Source: Paractinoplanes rishiriensis (GTDB lineage: Bacteria > Actinomycetota > Actinomycetes > Mycobacteriales > Micromonosporaceae). From it: a DNA stretch of 64,000 nucleotides. The notes under the pieces were generated by a model. The model did not search any database. It saw only the letters and a program-made list of their open reading frames with translations, and was not told where the DNA came from. The stretch lies in the NCBI RefSeq assembly GCF_016862375.1, contig NZ_BOMV01000007.1, positions 310,001 through 374,000 on the forward strand. The letters are read 5' to 3'. The translations under genes were made by a program, and so were the position numbers. Positions 1 to 8,012 of this stretch are shown here, one piece after another (the first letter of the stretch is position 1; the number at the start of each line of letters is the position of its first letter).

Positions 1-1343
1 ATGCGCTCGAATCCGCGGCGCAGCTCCCAGTCGGTGACGGCCGCGTCGAACGCGGCCAGCTCGACCGCGGCCATGTTGGCGTAGTGGGCCACCACGCCGG
101 CGCCGAACGCCTGCTCGGCCACCGCGCTGGCGGCCCACAGGTCGTGCGCCTCGCGGAGCGTGCTGGGCACCCGGCCGGCGGTCGCGTCGTCGTAGGCGTT
201 GCCGGTGACCTCCGGCTCGAGGTCGAGCTGCTGCTCGATGCCGTGCACCGCGCCGGCCACCAGCGCGGCGATGGCCAGGTAGGGGTTCACGTCGCCGCCG
301 GGGACCCGGTTTTCGACCCGCATGCCCTGGCCGTGGCCGGCCATGCGGAGGGCGCAGGTGCGGTTGTCGACGCCCCAGCGGAGGGCGGTGGGTGCGAACG
401 AACCCGGCTGGTAGCGCTTGTAGGAGTTGATGTTGGGGGCGAACAGGAGACTGAACTCGCGCATGGTGGCCAGCAGGCCGGCTACCGCGCGCTGGCCGGT
501 GACGCTGAGGTGGCCGGGGCCGTCGCCGAGCATGGCCGAGCGGTCGTCGGCGTTGCGCAGCGAGAAGTGGATGTGGCACGAGTTGCCCTCGCGCGCGTTC
601 GGCTTGGCCATGAAGGTGAGCGCCATGCCCTCCTGGGCAGCGATCTCCTTGGCGCCGTTCTTGTAGATCACGTGCTGGTCGGCCGAGGTCAGCGCGTCGG
701 CGTAGCGGAAGGCGATCTCGTGCTGGCCGAAGTTGCACTCGCCCTTGGCGCTCTCCGGCAGCAGGCCGGCGCCGTACATGTCGTTGCGGATGCGGCGCAG
801 CAGCGGCTCGACCCGGGCGGTGCCGAGCAGCGAATAGTCCACGTTGTATTGGTTTGCCGGGATGAGGTCGCGGTAGCCCTTGTCGAAGGCCTCCTCGTAG
901 CTGTCCCGATAGAGCACAAATTCCAATTCGGTGCCGGCGTACGCGGTGAGGCCGTGCTCGGCCAGCCGGGCCAGCTGACGCTGCAGGATCTGCCGGGGTG
1001 AGGCCGGCACCGGCTCGCCATCGGTCGTCTCGAGGTCAGCCAGGACCATGGCCGTGGCCGGCTGCCACGGCACCCGCCGCAGGGTGCGGAAATCGGGCTT
1101 CATCACGAAGTCGCCGTAGCCCGAGGACCAGGAGGACATCTCGTAGCCGTCCACGGTGTTCATGTCGACGTCGACCGCGAGCAGGTAGTTGCACCCCTCG
1201 CTGCCGCCGTCCACCACCTCGTTCATGAAGTAGCGGCCGTGCAGGCGTTTGCCCTGCAACCGGCCCTGCATGTCGGTCAGGGCCAGCAGCACGGTGTCGA
1301 TGCTGCCGTTGTCGACGGCGACGTCGAGCTCCTCGAGGTCCAT
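1..1343 (-). CDS. Glutamine synthetase-like ligase (3' end cut by window)
   Basis: Type I glutamine synthetase fold: an ATP-dependent ligase that joins an amine or ammonia to glutamate. 447 codons are visible and the frame is still open at base 1, so only a short tail should be missing. Seen: the catalytic-domain motif NSCHIHFSL, the substrate/ATP region NSYKRYQPGSFAPTALRWG and the C-terminal ENRVPGGDVNPYLA box. The start is the ATG at 1343. The next gene upstream on the same strand is an APC amino-acid permease. That pairing, together with divergence from housekeeping GlnA, suggests a gamma-glutamyl-polyamine/amine ligase of the GlnA3/PuuA type rather than the ammonia-assimilating enzyme. 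The substrate is inference. Confidence 0.85.
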   Translation of the reverse strand, partial: MDLEELDVAVDNGSIDTVLLALTDMQGRLQGKRLHGRYFMNEVVDGGSEGCNYLLAVDVDMNTVDGYEMSSWSSGYGDFVMKPDFRTLRRVPWQPATAMVLADLETTDGEPVPASPRQILQRQLARLAEHGLTAYAGTELEFVLYRDSYEEAFDKGYRDLIPANQYNVDYSLLGTARVEPLLRRIRNDMYGAGLLPESAKGECNFGQHEIAFRYADALTSADQHVIYKNGAKEIAAQEGMALTFMAKPNAREGNSCHIHFSLRNADDRSAMLGDGPGHLSVTGQRAVAGLLATMREFSLLFAPNINSYKRYQPGSFAPTALRWGVDNRTCALRMAGHGQGMRVENRVPGGDVNPYLAIAALVAGAVHGIEQQLDLEPEVTGNAYDDATAGRVPSTLREAHDLWAASAVAEQAFGAGVVAHYANMAAVELAAFDAAVTDWELRRGFER

Positions 1344-1377
1344 GGCAGAAGTCCTATCGCAGGGGTCCGACAGAAAT

Positions 1378-1405
1378 GAGGGCCGGACCCGAAAGCCCGG
1401 CCCTC
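1378..1405 (-). terminator. Intercistronic hairpin between permease and ligase genes
   Basis: Perfect 9-bp arms GAGGGCCGG / CCGGCCCTC surround a 10-nt loop just after the permease stop codon. There is no clear U-tract, so it may be a weak terminator, a processing site or an mRNA-stabilising hairpin that lowers expression of the ligase relative to the permease. Confidence 0.5.
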
Positions 1406-1419
1406 GTCCGTTCAGTGGA

Positions 1420-2943
1420 TCACTGGTTGGGCATGGTCTGCTCGCCGTGCGCGGCTTTTTCGATGACGTTCTGCCGCGGGCCGGTGAACCACTTGCGGGC
1501 ACCCGCGAACCACCAGACCGTCGCGATGCCGACCACGACCGCCACGGCGACGATCGTGTAGTTGAAGTTGCTCGCCGTGATCGGCCCGGCGGTCGGCAGC
1601 ACGAAGAGCACGCAGATGATCCCGACCCAGACGATCGCGATCCAGCCGATCGGCGCGCTCCACTTGCCGAGCGTCCACGGCCCGTCCTCGAACTCCGCGT
1701 TGCGCCGACGCAGGAACACCGGAGCCACGTACGCGATGTAGAGGCCGATCACCGCGATCGAGGTGGCCGCCAGGTAGGCGGTGGTGTTCCACAGCGAGGG
1801 CAGCACCAGCAGCGTGGACAGCGAGACGCACAGCCAGATCGAGTTCGTCGGCGTGCCGGTGCGCGGGTTGACCTGCTTCCACAGCCGCGAGCCCGGCAGC
1901 GCGCCGTCCCGCGCGAACGCGTACGACATCCTGGAATTTGCCGTGACCGAGGCCATGCCGCAGAACCACTGCGCCACCATGCAGATGAACAGCAGGAACG
2001 TGCCGGTGTTGTGGCCCACCGCGTCGATGAAGATCTGTGCGGGCGGCAGTCCCAGTGCGGTGGTGCGCTGCGCGTCGTAGTCCTGGATCGACCAGGTGAT
2101 CGCGAACAGCAGCACGAAGCCGGCGATCACCGACACCACCACGGACATCACGATGCCGCGCGGTGCGGCCCGGGCGGCGTCGTGGGTCTCCTCGGCCACG
2201 TGCGCCGAGGCGTCGTACCCGGTGTACGTGTACTGCGCCATCAGCAGACCGATGAGCACCGCGTAGACGCCCGCGCCGGCGAACGTGAACCCGGTCGCGT
2301 TGTGCACTTCGGTGAAGACCTCGGAGATCGGCTTGTGCTGGTCGGGCAGCACGGCGAGCAGCACCACGATGACCGCGACGCCGATCAGGTGCCACCAAGC
2401 GCTCACGTCCGAGAGCACCCGCACCAGGTTCACGCCGAACGTGTTCAGCAGGCCGTGCACCACGATGATGACCAGGAAGATCAGGAACGTCCGGCCGGCC
2501 GTGACCTCCATGTCGAAGGCCAGGCTCAGGAACGCCGACGTGGTGATCGCCGCGCCGAAGTCGATGGCTGCCGTGACCGCGACCTCGCCGAGGAAGTTGA
2601 ACCAGCCCACGAACCAGGCCCAGGCGGCCTTGTTGCGTTTGGCGAGCGCCGCGGCCCACCAGTAGAGGGCGCCGGCGGTCGGATAGGCCGAGCACACCTC
2701 GGCCATGGCCAGGGCCACCACGGTGACCATGATGCCGACGAACAGCCAGCCGAGGGTGATGACCATCGGGCCACCGGCGGCCATCGCGATGCCGTACGAG
2801 GTGATCGCGCCGGCGAGGATGGAGATGATCGAGAAGGAGACCGCGAAGTTCGAGAAGCCAGAGAGCCGGCGATGCAGTTCCTGCTGGTAGCCGAGCTGGG
2901 CGAGGCGTTCTTCGTCGGTGCTGGGTGCTGGGTTGACGCTCAT
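1420..2943 (-). CDS. APC-family amino acid/polyamine permease
   Basis: 507-residue polytopic protein of the amino acid-polyamine-organocation superfamily, about 12 hydrophobic segments, presumably a proton-coupled importer in the cytoplasmic membrane. The N-terminus QELHRRLSGFSNFAVSFSII followed by a Gly-rich first helix is typical of the GABA/choline-type permease subgroup. The ATG at 2943 is chosen although the frame stays open further upstream, because AAGGGAG lies about 7 nt before it and family homology begins soon after. The glutamine-synthetase-like gene follows 76 nt downstream, so import and gamma-glutamylation of an amine is a reasonable joint role. Confidence 0.88.
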   Translation of the reverse strand: MSVNPAPSTDEERLAQLGYQQELHRRLSGFSNFAVSFSIISILAGAITSYGIAMAAGGPMVITLGWLFVGIMVTVVALAMAEVCSAYPTAGALYWWAAALAKRNKAAWAWFVGWFNFLGEVAVTAAIDFGAAITTSAFLSLAFDMEVTAGRTFLIFLVIIVVHGLLNTFGVNLVRVLSDVSAWWHLIGVAVIVVLLAVLPDQHKPISEVFTEVHNATGFTFAGAGVYAVLIGLLMAQYTYTGYDASAHVAEETHDAARAAPRGIVMSVVVSVIAGFVLLFAITWSIQDYDAQRTTALGLPPAQIFIDAVGHNTGTFLLFICMVAQWFCGMASVTANSRMSYAFARDGALPGSRLWKQVNPRTGTPTNSIWLCVSLSTLLVLPSLWNTTAYLAATSIAVIGLYIAYVAPVFLRRRNAEFEDGPWTLGKWSAPIGWIAIVWVGIICVLFVLPTAGPITASNFNYTIVAVAVVVGIATVWWFAGARKWFTGPRQNVIEKAAHGEQTMPNQ

Positions 2944-3375
2944 CTGCGACTCCCTTGACCGAGGGGTTGCTGTGACCTGGGCCACCGCGTGCCGTGATGA
3001 TCGCGCCGACTTGTTACGCGCGTCAATGACCAGCGTTAATTGCGTTGCCCGGACCTCGGCAGTACCCGCACACTCATAGACACAACGGGGCAACCGGAAA
3101 CCCCGGATCAGCACGCGAGCCCTCGGCAGGCTTCGCGCACCAGGGGGCTGTCATCCCGCCCCCGGTCCCCGCGGCGGTGCGGGGCGCGGTCACCTCTCTC
3201 TCACGCGGCATCGCCGCGCCCGCGCCCGCCCCGCACCGCCGCACTCTACGATTTGCCCGAAAAATCTCCTGCGGCGGTACTAGAAATCGCGCCGTGACCG
3301 GCATAACATTTCTTCGTCGGCCACGCACAGCCGACTAGCAACTGGCACAACCCCGAGTTGGCTAAGGAGGACGAG
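2944..3375. other. 432-bp non-coding divergent region
   Basis: Lies between the leftward permease gene and the rightward MerR transcript. Short overlapping frames here are Arg/Pro/Ala-rich and look like GC-driven shadows. It should hold promoters for both directions. The rightward part contains a small hairpin, GTCGGC/GCCGAC around 3315-3334, and AT-richer stretches that could serve as promoter elements. I see no gene. Confidence 0.5.
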
Positions 3376-3486
3376 ATACCGCAGCAACGCGTAATCACAA
3401 CGTCCCCGACCCGACAAGAGGTGATCGCAGCCGATGCCCATCACTCAGGTCGTCCGCTAGCGGCACGCAGCCGGACGTCCGACTGA
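3376..3486 (+). CDS. Possible 36-codon leader ORF with ATA start
   Basis: A textbook Shine-Dalgarno AAGGAGG at 3364-3370 is followed 5 nt later by ATA, opening a 36-codon frame (reads IPQQRVITTSPT..., ends ..AARSRTSD) that stops at 3484. No ATG, GTG or TTG is placed properly for this ribosome site; an in-frame GTG at 3421 lacks its own site. Either ATA is a rare start codon, the start codon has mutated, or the purine run has another role. A 12-bp-arm hairpin and the merR gene follow, so a leader peptide is plausible. I do not recognise the peptide. Confidence 0.3.
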   Translation: MPQQRVITTSPTRQEVIAADAHHSGRPLAARSRTSD

Positions 3487-3519
3487 GCCGACGACGGTCG
3501 GCACTCAAGAATTGAAAAG

Positions 3520-3550
3520 CCAGGGCCCCGGTTACCCGCCGGGGCCTTGG
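3520..3550 (+). terminator. Strong hairpin in the merR leader
   Basis: Arms CCAGGGCCCCGG (3520-3531) and CCGGGGCCTTGG (3539-3550) pair over 12 bp with one G-U, around a 7-nt loop. It lies 34 nt after the small ORF stop and 46 nt before the merR start. No U-run follows. It could be a U-less actinobacterial terminator, or an attenuator acting on merR. Confidence 0.55.
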
Positions 3551-3596
3551 ACTGTCCTTCAGGCGCACACCCCCGCGCTGACCCCCGGAAGGTTTG

Positions 3597-3956
3597 ATGA
3601 GCACGACGTTCGACGACGCCGACTACCCGGCGTACACGATGGGCCGTGCCGCCGAGATGATCGGAGTGACGCCGGCCTTCCTGCGGAGCCTGGGCTCCGC
3701 GGGCCTGATCGAGCCGGAGCGCTCGGACGGCGGACACCGCCGTTACTCGCGCCACCAGCTGCAACTGGCGGTGCGCGTGCGGCAGTTGCTGGACGAGGGC
3801 ATCCTGCTCAACGCCGCCTGCCGCATCGTCACGCTGGAGGATCGCCTGGCCGTGGCGCACCGGCGGATCGTCGAGCTGGGCGGCACCCTCACGCCCGACG
3901 ACGACGCCGACCGCCCCACCGGCACCGCACCCCGGCAAAGCTCACCGGTCGCCTGA
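3597..3956 (+). CDS. MerR-family transcriptional regulator
   Basis: 119-residue regulator with an N-terminal MerR winged helix-turn-helix (YTMGRAAEMIGVTPAFLRSL..GHRRYSRHQL, about residues 13-60) and a short coiled coil. There is no C-terminal ligand domain with metal-binding cysteines, so it resembles the small actinobacterial MerR proteins with the AEMxGVTxxFLRxLGxxxLI signature. Start: ATG ATG at 3594/3597 follows GGAAGG; the second ATG is used here. A luciferase-like oxidoreductase gene follows 63 nt downstream on the same strand. The leader holds a long hairpin and a possible small ORF. Confidence 0.88.
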   Translation: MSTTFDDADYPAYTMGRAAEMIGVTPAFLRSLGSAGLIEPERSDGGHRRYSRHQLQLAVRVRQLLDEGILLNAACRIVTLEDRLAVAHRRIVELGGTLTPDDDADRPTGTAPRQSSPVA

Positions 3957-4019
3957 CCGGTGATGGACAATCCCACAGGTCGTGGTGCGGCTCACCCTCC
4001 GGCAGGCAGGATCGAGGCC

Positions 4020-5000
4020 ATGTCGATGCGATGGGGCATGACCGTTCCACTGGCCGGCGTCCCGCTGGCCGACCACGCCGCGGTCTATGCCGCGCTGGCC
4101 GACGCCGGCTTCACCGACGTGTGGTCCTCCGAGGTGAACGGCGCCGACGCGTTCACGCCGCTGGCGCTGGCCGCGGCCTGGCAGCCCCGGTTGCGCCTGG
4201 GCACGGCCATCGCCCCGGTCTTCACCCGCGGTCCGGGCCTGCTGGCGATGACCGCCGCGGCGCTGGCCGAGACCGCACCGGGCCGCTTCCAGCTGGGCAT
4301 CGGCGCGTCGTCACCGGTGGTCGTCGGCGACTGGAACGCGGTGCCTTTCGAGGAGCCGTACGCCCGCAGCCGCGACACCCTGCGATTCCTGAAGAGCGCG
4401 CTGGCCGGCGACCTGGTCGACCACGAGTACGAGACGTTCGCCCTGCGCCGCTTCCGCCTGGAGCGCCCGCCGGCCACCCCGCCCCAGATCCTGCTGGCCG
4501 CCCTGCGCCCCGGCATGCTGCACCTGGCCGCCGCCGAGGCCGACGGCGTGATCCTGAACTGGCTCTCCCCCACCGACGTGGGCACCGCCCTGGCCGAGAC
4601 CAAGGCGGCCGGCCCCGACTTCGAGGTGGCCGCCCGGATCTTCGTCTGCCCCACCGACGACCGGGATTACGCCCGCAACGTGGGTCGCCGCCTGATCGCC
4701 GCGTACCTGACGGTGCCGGCCTACGCGGCCTTCCACCGCTGGCTGGGCCGCACGGATGTGTTGTCCCCGATGTGGGAGGCCTGGTCCTCCGGCGACCGTA
4801 AAGCGGCGCTGACCGCCATCCCGGACGAGGTTGTCGACGACCTGATCGTGCACGGCTCGGCGGCAGACTGTCGGACGCGGGTCGAGTCGTACGCGGCGGC
4901 CGGCATCACCGTGCCGGTCATGGCCCTGCTGCCGACGCCGGCCCTCACCGGGGGCGGTCCCGCCGCGTTGCTGGAGACGGTCCGGGCGCTGGGCCGCTGA
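4020..5000 (+). CDS. LLM-class F420-dependent oxidoreductase
   Basis: 326-residue luciferase-like monooxygenase-superfamily TIM barrel. Family features: an N-terminal beta strand RWGMTVPL, then GFTDVWSSE, RLRLGTAIAPVFTRGP and GRFQLGIGASSPVVV. In actinobacteria such proteins usually bind coenzyme F420 and reduce or oxidise small organic substrates; the substrate here is unknown. Start: ATG at 4020 puts the barrel strand within the first residues; in-frame ATGs at 3960 and 3963 would add up to 20 residues of low-complexity sequence. Its 3' end and stop codon are copied in the tandem repeat that follows. Confidence 0.85.
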   Translation: MSMRWGMTVPLAGVPLADHAAVYAALADAGFTDVWSSEVNGADAFTPLALAAAWQPRLRLGTAIAPVFTRGPGLLAMTAAALAETAPGRFQLGIGASSPVVVGDWNAVPFEEPYARSRDTLRFLKSALAGDLVDHEYETFALRRFRLERPPATPPQILLAALRPGMLHLAAAEADGVILNWLSPTDVGTALAETKAAGPDFEVAARIFVCPTDDRDYARNVGRRLIAAYLTVPAYAAFHRWLGRTDVLSPMWEAWSSGDRKAALTAIPDEVVDDLIVHGSAADCRTRVESYAAAGITVPVMALLPTPALTGGGPAALLETVRALGR

Positions 5001-5152
5001 CCCGCCGGGCCGATGAGCGCCGGGCCGCCGGGCCGTTGAGCCGGGCCGCCGGGCCGCTGACCCGCCGGGCCGATGAGCGCTGGGCCGCCGGGCCGCTGAC
5101 CCGCCGGGCCGTTGAGCGCCGGGCCGCTGGGCCGCCGGGCCGCCGGGCCGGA
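4991..5152. repeat. GC-rich tandem repeat overlapping the oxidoreductase 3' end
   Basis: A 30-nt block at 4991-5020, which includes the oxidoreductase stop codon, is repeated exactly at 5051-5080. A shorter third copy starts near 5091, and the rest is built from GGGCCG-type units. The array runs to about 5152. It looks like local slippage duplication of the gene end. No coding function is apparent. Confidence 0.8.
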
Positions 5153-5242
5153 AGCCGGGAACGGCCCGGTGTTGCAGGCGGCGTGGCCGCCGAGGCGGGA
5201 CGGCCGCTGCCGGTAGGTGCGCGGCCCCGACGCGTACCTCCC

Positions 5243-5280
5243 AAAAAAGCGGAAGGCGCCCCTCGCAGAGTGCGCCTCCC
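5243..5280 (-). terminator. Intrinsic terminator of padR
   Basis: On the minus strand, arms GGAGGCGC and GCGCCTTCC (one G-U pair) close a loop of about 12 nt and are followed by GCTTTTTT. It is located 18-55 nt after the padR stop codon, a classic rho-independent terminator. Confidence 0.85.
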
Positions 5281-5297
5281 ACAGCCGGTGAGATCGG

Positions 5298-5873
5298 CTA
5301 CTCGCCGTCGGCGAGGATCGCGTAAAGCTTCCGTTTTGTCTCGTTGAGCACCTCAAGTGCCTTCTGGCGCTGTTCGTCGGTGCCCGAGAAGCCGACCTGC
5401 TTGAGCGCGGCCATGATGCCGACCGCGGCGTCGCGGAAGTCCTGCACCTGGTTCATGGTGTCGTCGCCGATGCGGGACCACGGCGGGTTCTCCGCGGCGG
5501 ACTCGGCCTCGGGGCGGCCGTCCGAGGTGAGGTGGTAACGCTTGCGGCCACCGTCGGCCTCGGCCTCGATCAGGCCCTCGTCCTCGAGCATCTGGAGGGT
5601 GGGATAGACCGAGCCGGGGCTGGGGCGCCAGATGCCGTTGGTGCGGGAGTCGAGCTCCTGGATGATCTCGTAGCCGTGCATGGGGCGCTCGAGCAGCAGC
5701 GCCAGAACCGCGGGGCGGACGTTAAGACGGCCGCGTCCGCCGCGGCGTTGCCCTCGGGGGCCGCCGGGGCCGAATGGACCGCCGGGGCCGAAGTCGAACG
5801 GGAATCCGCCGCCGAACCCGAAGCCACGCATGCGGTGGCCGTGTCCACGATGTGCTTCCGAGTGGAACCTCAT
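5298..5873 (-). CDS. PadR-family transcriptional regulator with Gly/Pro-rich N-terminus
   Basis: 191-residue repressor-type protein. Residues about 15-50 are Gly/Phe/Pro-rich (FGFGGGFPFDFGPGGPFGPG). The PadR winged helix follows (LNVRPAVLALLLERPMHGYE, then SPGSVYPTLQMLEDEGLI), then a helical dimerisation tail. The frame is open for 470 codons upstream, but that stretch runs antisense to the acetyltransferase gene. The ATG at 5873 has GGAGA nearby and directly follows the promoter palindromes, which fits autoregulation. No efflux pump or other target gene is adjacent. Confidence 0.88.
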   Translation of the reverse strand: MRFHSEAHRGHGHRMRGFGFGGGFPFDFGPGGPFGPGGPRGQRRGGRGRLNVRPAVLALLLERPMHGYEIIQELDSRTNGIWRPSPGSVYPTLQMLEDEGLIEAEADGGRKRYHLTSDGRPEAESAAENPPWSRIGDDTMNQVQDFRDAAVGIMAALKQVGFSGTDEQRQKALEVLNETKRKLYAILADGE

Positions 5874-5889
5874 GACTATCTCCAAACTG

Positions 5890-5929
5890 TCGTCGATAGT
5901 ACGACGATATATCGGCGACGTGTCGCCGA
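5890..5929 (-). promoter_or_regulatory. Stacked palindromes upstream of padR
   Basis: Three overlapping perfect inverted repeats lie 17-56 nt upstream of the padR start: TCGTCGATAGTACGACGA (5890-5907), CGATATATCG (5905-5914) and TCGGCGACGTGTCGCCGA (5912-5929). Their AT-rich centres stand out in this genome. Probably PadR operators overlapping its promoter. Confidence 0.65.
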
Positions 5930-5987
5930 CAAGGTTTCTTAGTGAGAGAGGGTTGCGACACGTGTTGAAGGCACCGGATCTGGCAAT

Positions 5988-6836
5988 GTGATACCTGTGC
6001 TGACGGTGCCCATTCGGCAGCTCGGTGAGTCCGAGCGCGCCGCGGTCGAGAAGGTTCTCGACCGCGACCCCTATGCGGGCGCACAGATCGCCGAGCGTGT
6101 GGCCGCGCACGGGCTGAACTGGTGGCGGTCCGACGGGCGGATCTTCGGTTACGGTCCCGGTCGGCGGGTCGAGTCGATCATCTGGTCCGGCGCGCATCTG
6201 GTGCCGGTCTGCGCCACGCAGGCGGCCACCGCGGCGTTCGCCGACATGCTCGGCGCCGAGGCGCGCATCTGCTCGTCGATCATCGGCCGCTCGGAGGCGG
6301 TGCTCGACCTCTGGGACCGCCTCGGCGGCTACTGGGGACGCGCCCGCGACGTCCGGCCCAACCAGCCGCTGCTGATCGCCGACCGCGACCCGGCGGTGGC
6401 GCCCGACCCAGCCGTGCGCCTGGTGCGGCCCAGCGAGGTCGATAAGCTCTTTCCGGCCGCGGTGTCGATGTACACCGAGGAGGTCGGCGTCTCGCCGCTT
6501 CTTGACGACGGCGGGCGGGGCTACCGCCGGCGCATCGCCGAGCTGGTCAAGGGCAAGCGCGCGTACGCCCGCTTCGCCGGTGACCGGGTGATCTTCAAGG
6601 CCGAACTGGCGATCGTCACCCGGCGGACCGCGCAGGTGCAGGGCGTGTGGGTCGACCCGGAATACCGCGGCCAAGGTCTGGCGGCGCCGGCCATGGCCGC
6701 GGTGGTGCACGATGCGCTACGCCGGGTGTCGCCGTCCGTGTCGCTCTATGTGAACGACTACAACCTGGCGGCCCGGCACGTGTACGCACGGTGCGGTTTC
6801 GTGTCGGCGGGTTCCTTCGCGACGGTGCTGTTCTAG
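5988..6836 (+). CDS. GNAT-family N-acetyltransferase (DUF4081 type)
   Basis: 282 residues. The C-terminal half is a GNAT fold with the acetyl-CoA loop [20 protein letters not shown] followed by [19 protein letters not shown]. The N-terminal half matches the DUF4081 type that precedes GNAT domains in actinobacteria. These proteins commonly sit next to ispG; their acceptor is unknown to me. The start is uncertain: GTG 5988 gives [10 protein letters not shown], and GTG 5997 would give MLTVPIR. Its last 4 nt overlap the convergent ispG gene. Confidence 0.83.
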   Translation: MIPVLTVPIRQLGESERAAVEKVLDRDPYAGAQIAERVAAHGLNWWRSDGRIFGYGPGRRVESIIWSGAHLVPVCATQAATAAFADMLGAEARICSSIIGRSEAVLDLWDRLGGYWGRARDVRPNQPLLIADRDPAVAPDPAVRLVRPSEVDKLFPAAVSMYTEEVGVSPLLDDGGRGYRRRIAELVKGKRAYARFAGDRVIFKAELAIVTRRTAQVQGVWVDPEYRGQGLAAPAMAAVVHDALRRVSPSVSLYVNDYNLAARHVYARCGFVSAGSFATVLF

Positions 6837-8005
6837 TGCACCGTCACCTGCGGGCCGGGCAGCAGCTCGCGGAGCTCGTCGGGCAGGTCGGCGCCCATCT
6901 CGTCGGCGAGGCGTAGCGCCTCCTCGACCAGGGTCTCCACGATGATCGACTCGGGCACCGTCTTGATGACCTTGCCCTTCACGAAGATCTGGCCCTTGCC
7001 GTTGCCGGAGGCGACACCCAGGTCGGCCTCGCGGGCCTCGCCCGGACCGTTCACCACGCAGCCCATCACCGCCACTCGCAGCGGCACCGGGAAGCCCTCG
7101 AGCGCCGCCGTGACCTGCTCGGCCAGCGTGTAGACGTCGACCTGGGCGCGGCCGCAGGACGGGCAGGAGACGATCTCCAGGCCGCGCTCGCGCAGGCCGA
7201 GCGACTCCAGGATGGCCTGGCCGACCTTGATCTCCTCGACCGGCGGAGCGGACAGCGACACCCGGATGGTGTCACCGACGCCCTCGGCCAGCAGCGCGCC
7301 GAACGCCACCGCGCTCTTGATCGTGCCCTGGAACGCCGGGCCGGCCTCGGTGACGCCCAGGTGCAGCGGGTAGTCGCACTGGGCGGCCAGCTGGCGGTAG
7401 GCGCGGATCATCACGACCGGGTCGTTGTGCTTCACCGAGATCTTGATGTCCCGGAAGCCGTGCTCCTCGAACAGCGAGCACTCCCACAGCGCCGACTCGA
7501 CCAGCGCCTCGGCGGTGGCCTTGCCGTACTTCTCCAGCAGGCGCTTGTCGAGGCTGCCGGCGTTGACCCCGATCCGGATCGGCACGCCGGCGTCGCTCGC
7601 GGCCCGGGCGATCTCCTTGACCTTGTCGTCGAACTGGCGGATGTTGCCCGGGTTGACCCGGACCGCCGCGCAGCCCGCGTCGATCGCCGCGAACACGTAC
7701 CTGGGCTGGAAGTGGATGTCGGCGATCACCGGAATCTGCGACTTCTTGGCGATGGCCGGCAGCGCCTCGACGTCGTCCTGTGACGGGACCGCGACCCGGA
7801 CGATCTGGCAGCCGGACGCGGTGAGCTCGGCGATCTGCTGGAGCGTGGCGTTCACGTCGGCGGTCAGCGTGGTGGTCATCGACTGCACGCTGACCGGCGC
7901 GCCGCCACCGACCGGCACCGAACCCACCATGATCTGCCGGCTCTGCCGGCGGGGGGCCAGCGGCGGCGGGGGTACGGCCGGCATACCGAGACTGACAGCG
8001 GTCAC
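6833..8005 (-). CDS. ispG: 4-hydroxy-3-methylbut-2-en-1-yl diphosphate synthase
   Basis: 390-residue GcpE/IspG. It converts MEcPP to HMBPP in the non-mevalonate isoprenoid pathway, using a [4Fe-4S] cluster and reduced ferredoxin/flavodoxin. Seen: the N-terminal [20 protein letters not shown], the TIM-barrel motifs VRVNPGNIR and [14 protein letters not shown], and the C-terminal cluster cysteines in [11 protein letters not shown] and [11 protein letters not shown]. Third gene of the dxr-rip-ispG operon, 7 nt after rip. The same order occurs in Mycobacterium. Confidence 0.97.
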   Translation of the reverse strand: MTAVSLGMPAVPPPPLAPRRQSRQIMVGSVPVGGGAPVSVQSMTTTLTADVNATLQQIAELTASGCQIVRVAVPSQDDVEALPAIAKKSQIPVIADIHFQPRYVFAAIDAGCAAVRVNPGNIRQFDDKVKEIARAASDAGVPIRIGVNAGSLDKRLLEKYGKATAEALVESALWECSLFEEHGFRDIKISVKHNDPVVMIRAYRQLAAQCDYPLHLGVTEAGPAFQGTIKSAVAFGALLAEGVGDTIRVSLSAPPVEEIKVGQAILESLGLRERGLEIVSCPSCGRAQVDVYTLAEQVTAALEGFPVPLRVAVMGCVVNGPGEAREADLGVASGNGKGQIFVKGKVIKTVPESIIVETLVEEALRLADEMGADLPDELRELLPGPQVTVH

Positions 8006-8012
8006 TTTCGCC

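Noticed and set aside
84..1001. 305-codon plus-strand frame
   Set aside because: Antisense shadow of the glutamine-synthetase-like gene with Gly/Ala/Val-rich composition.
5298..6710. 470-codon frame upstream-extending padR
   Set aside because: Upstream part is antisense to the GNAT gene; PadR homology starts only after 5873, where a ribosome site and operators lie.
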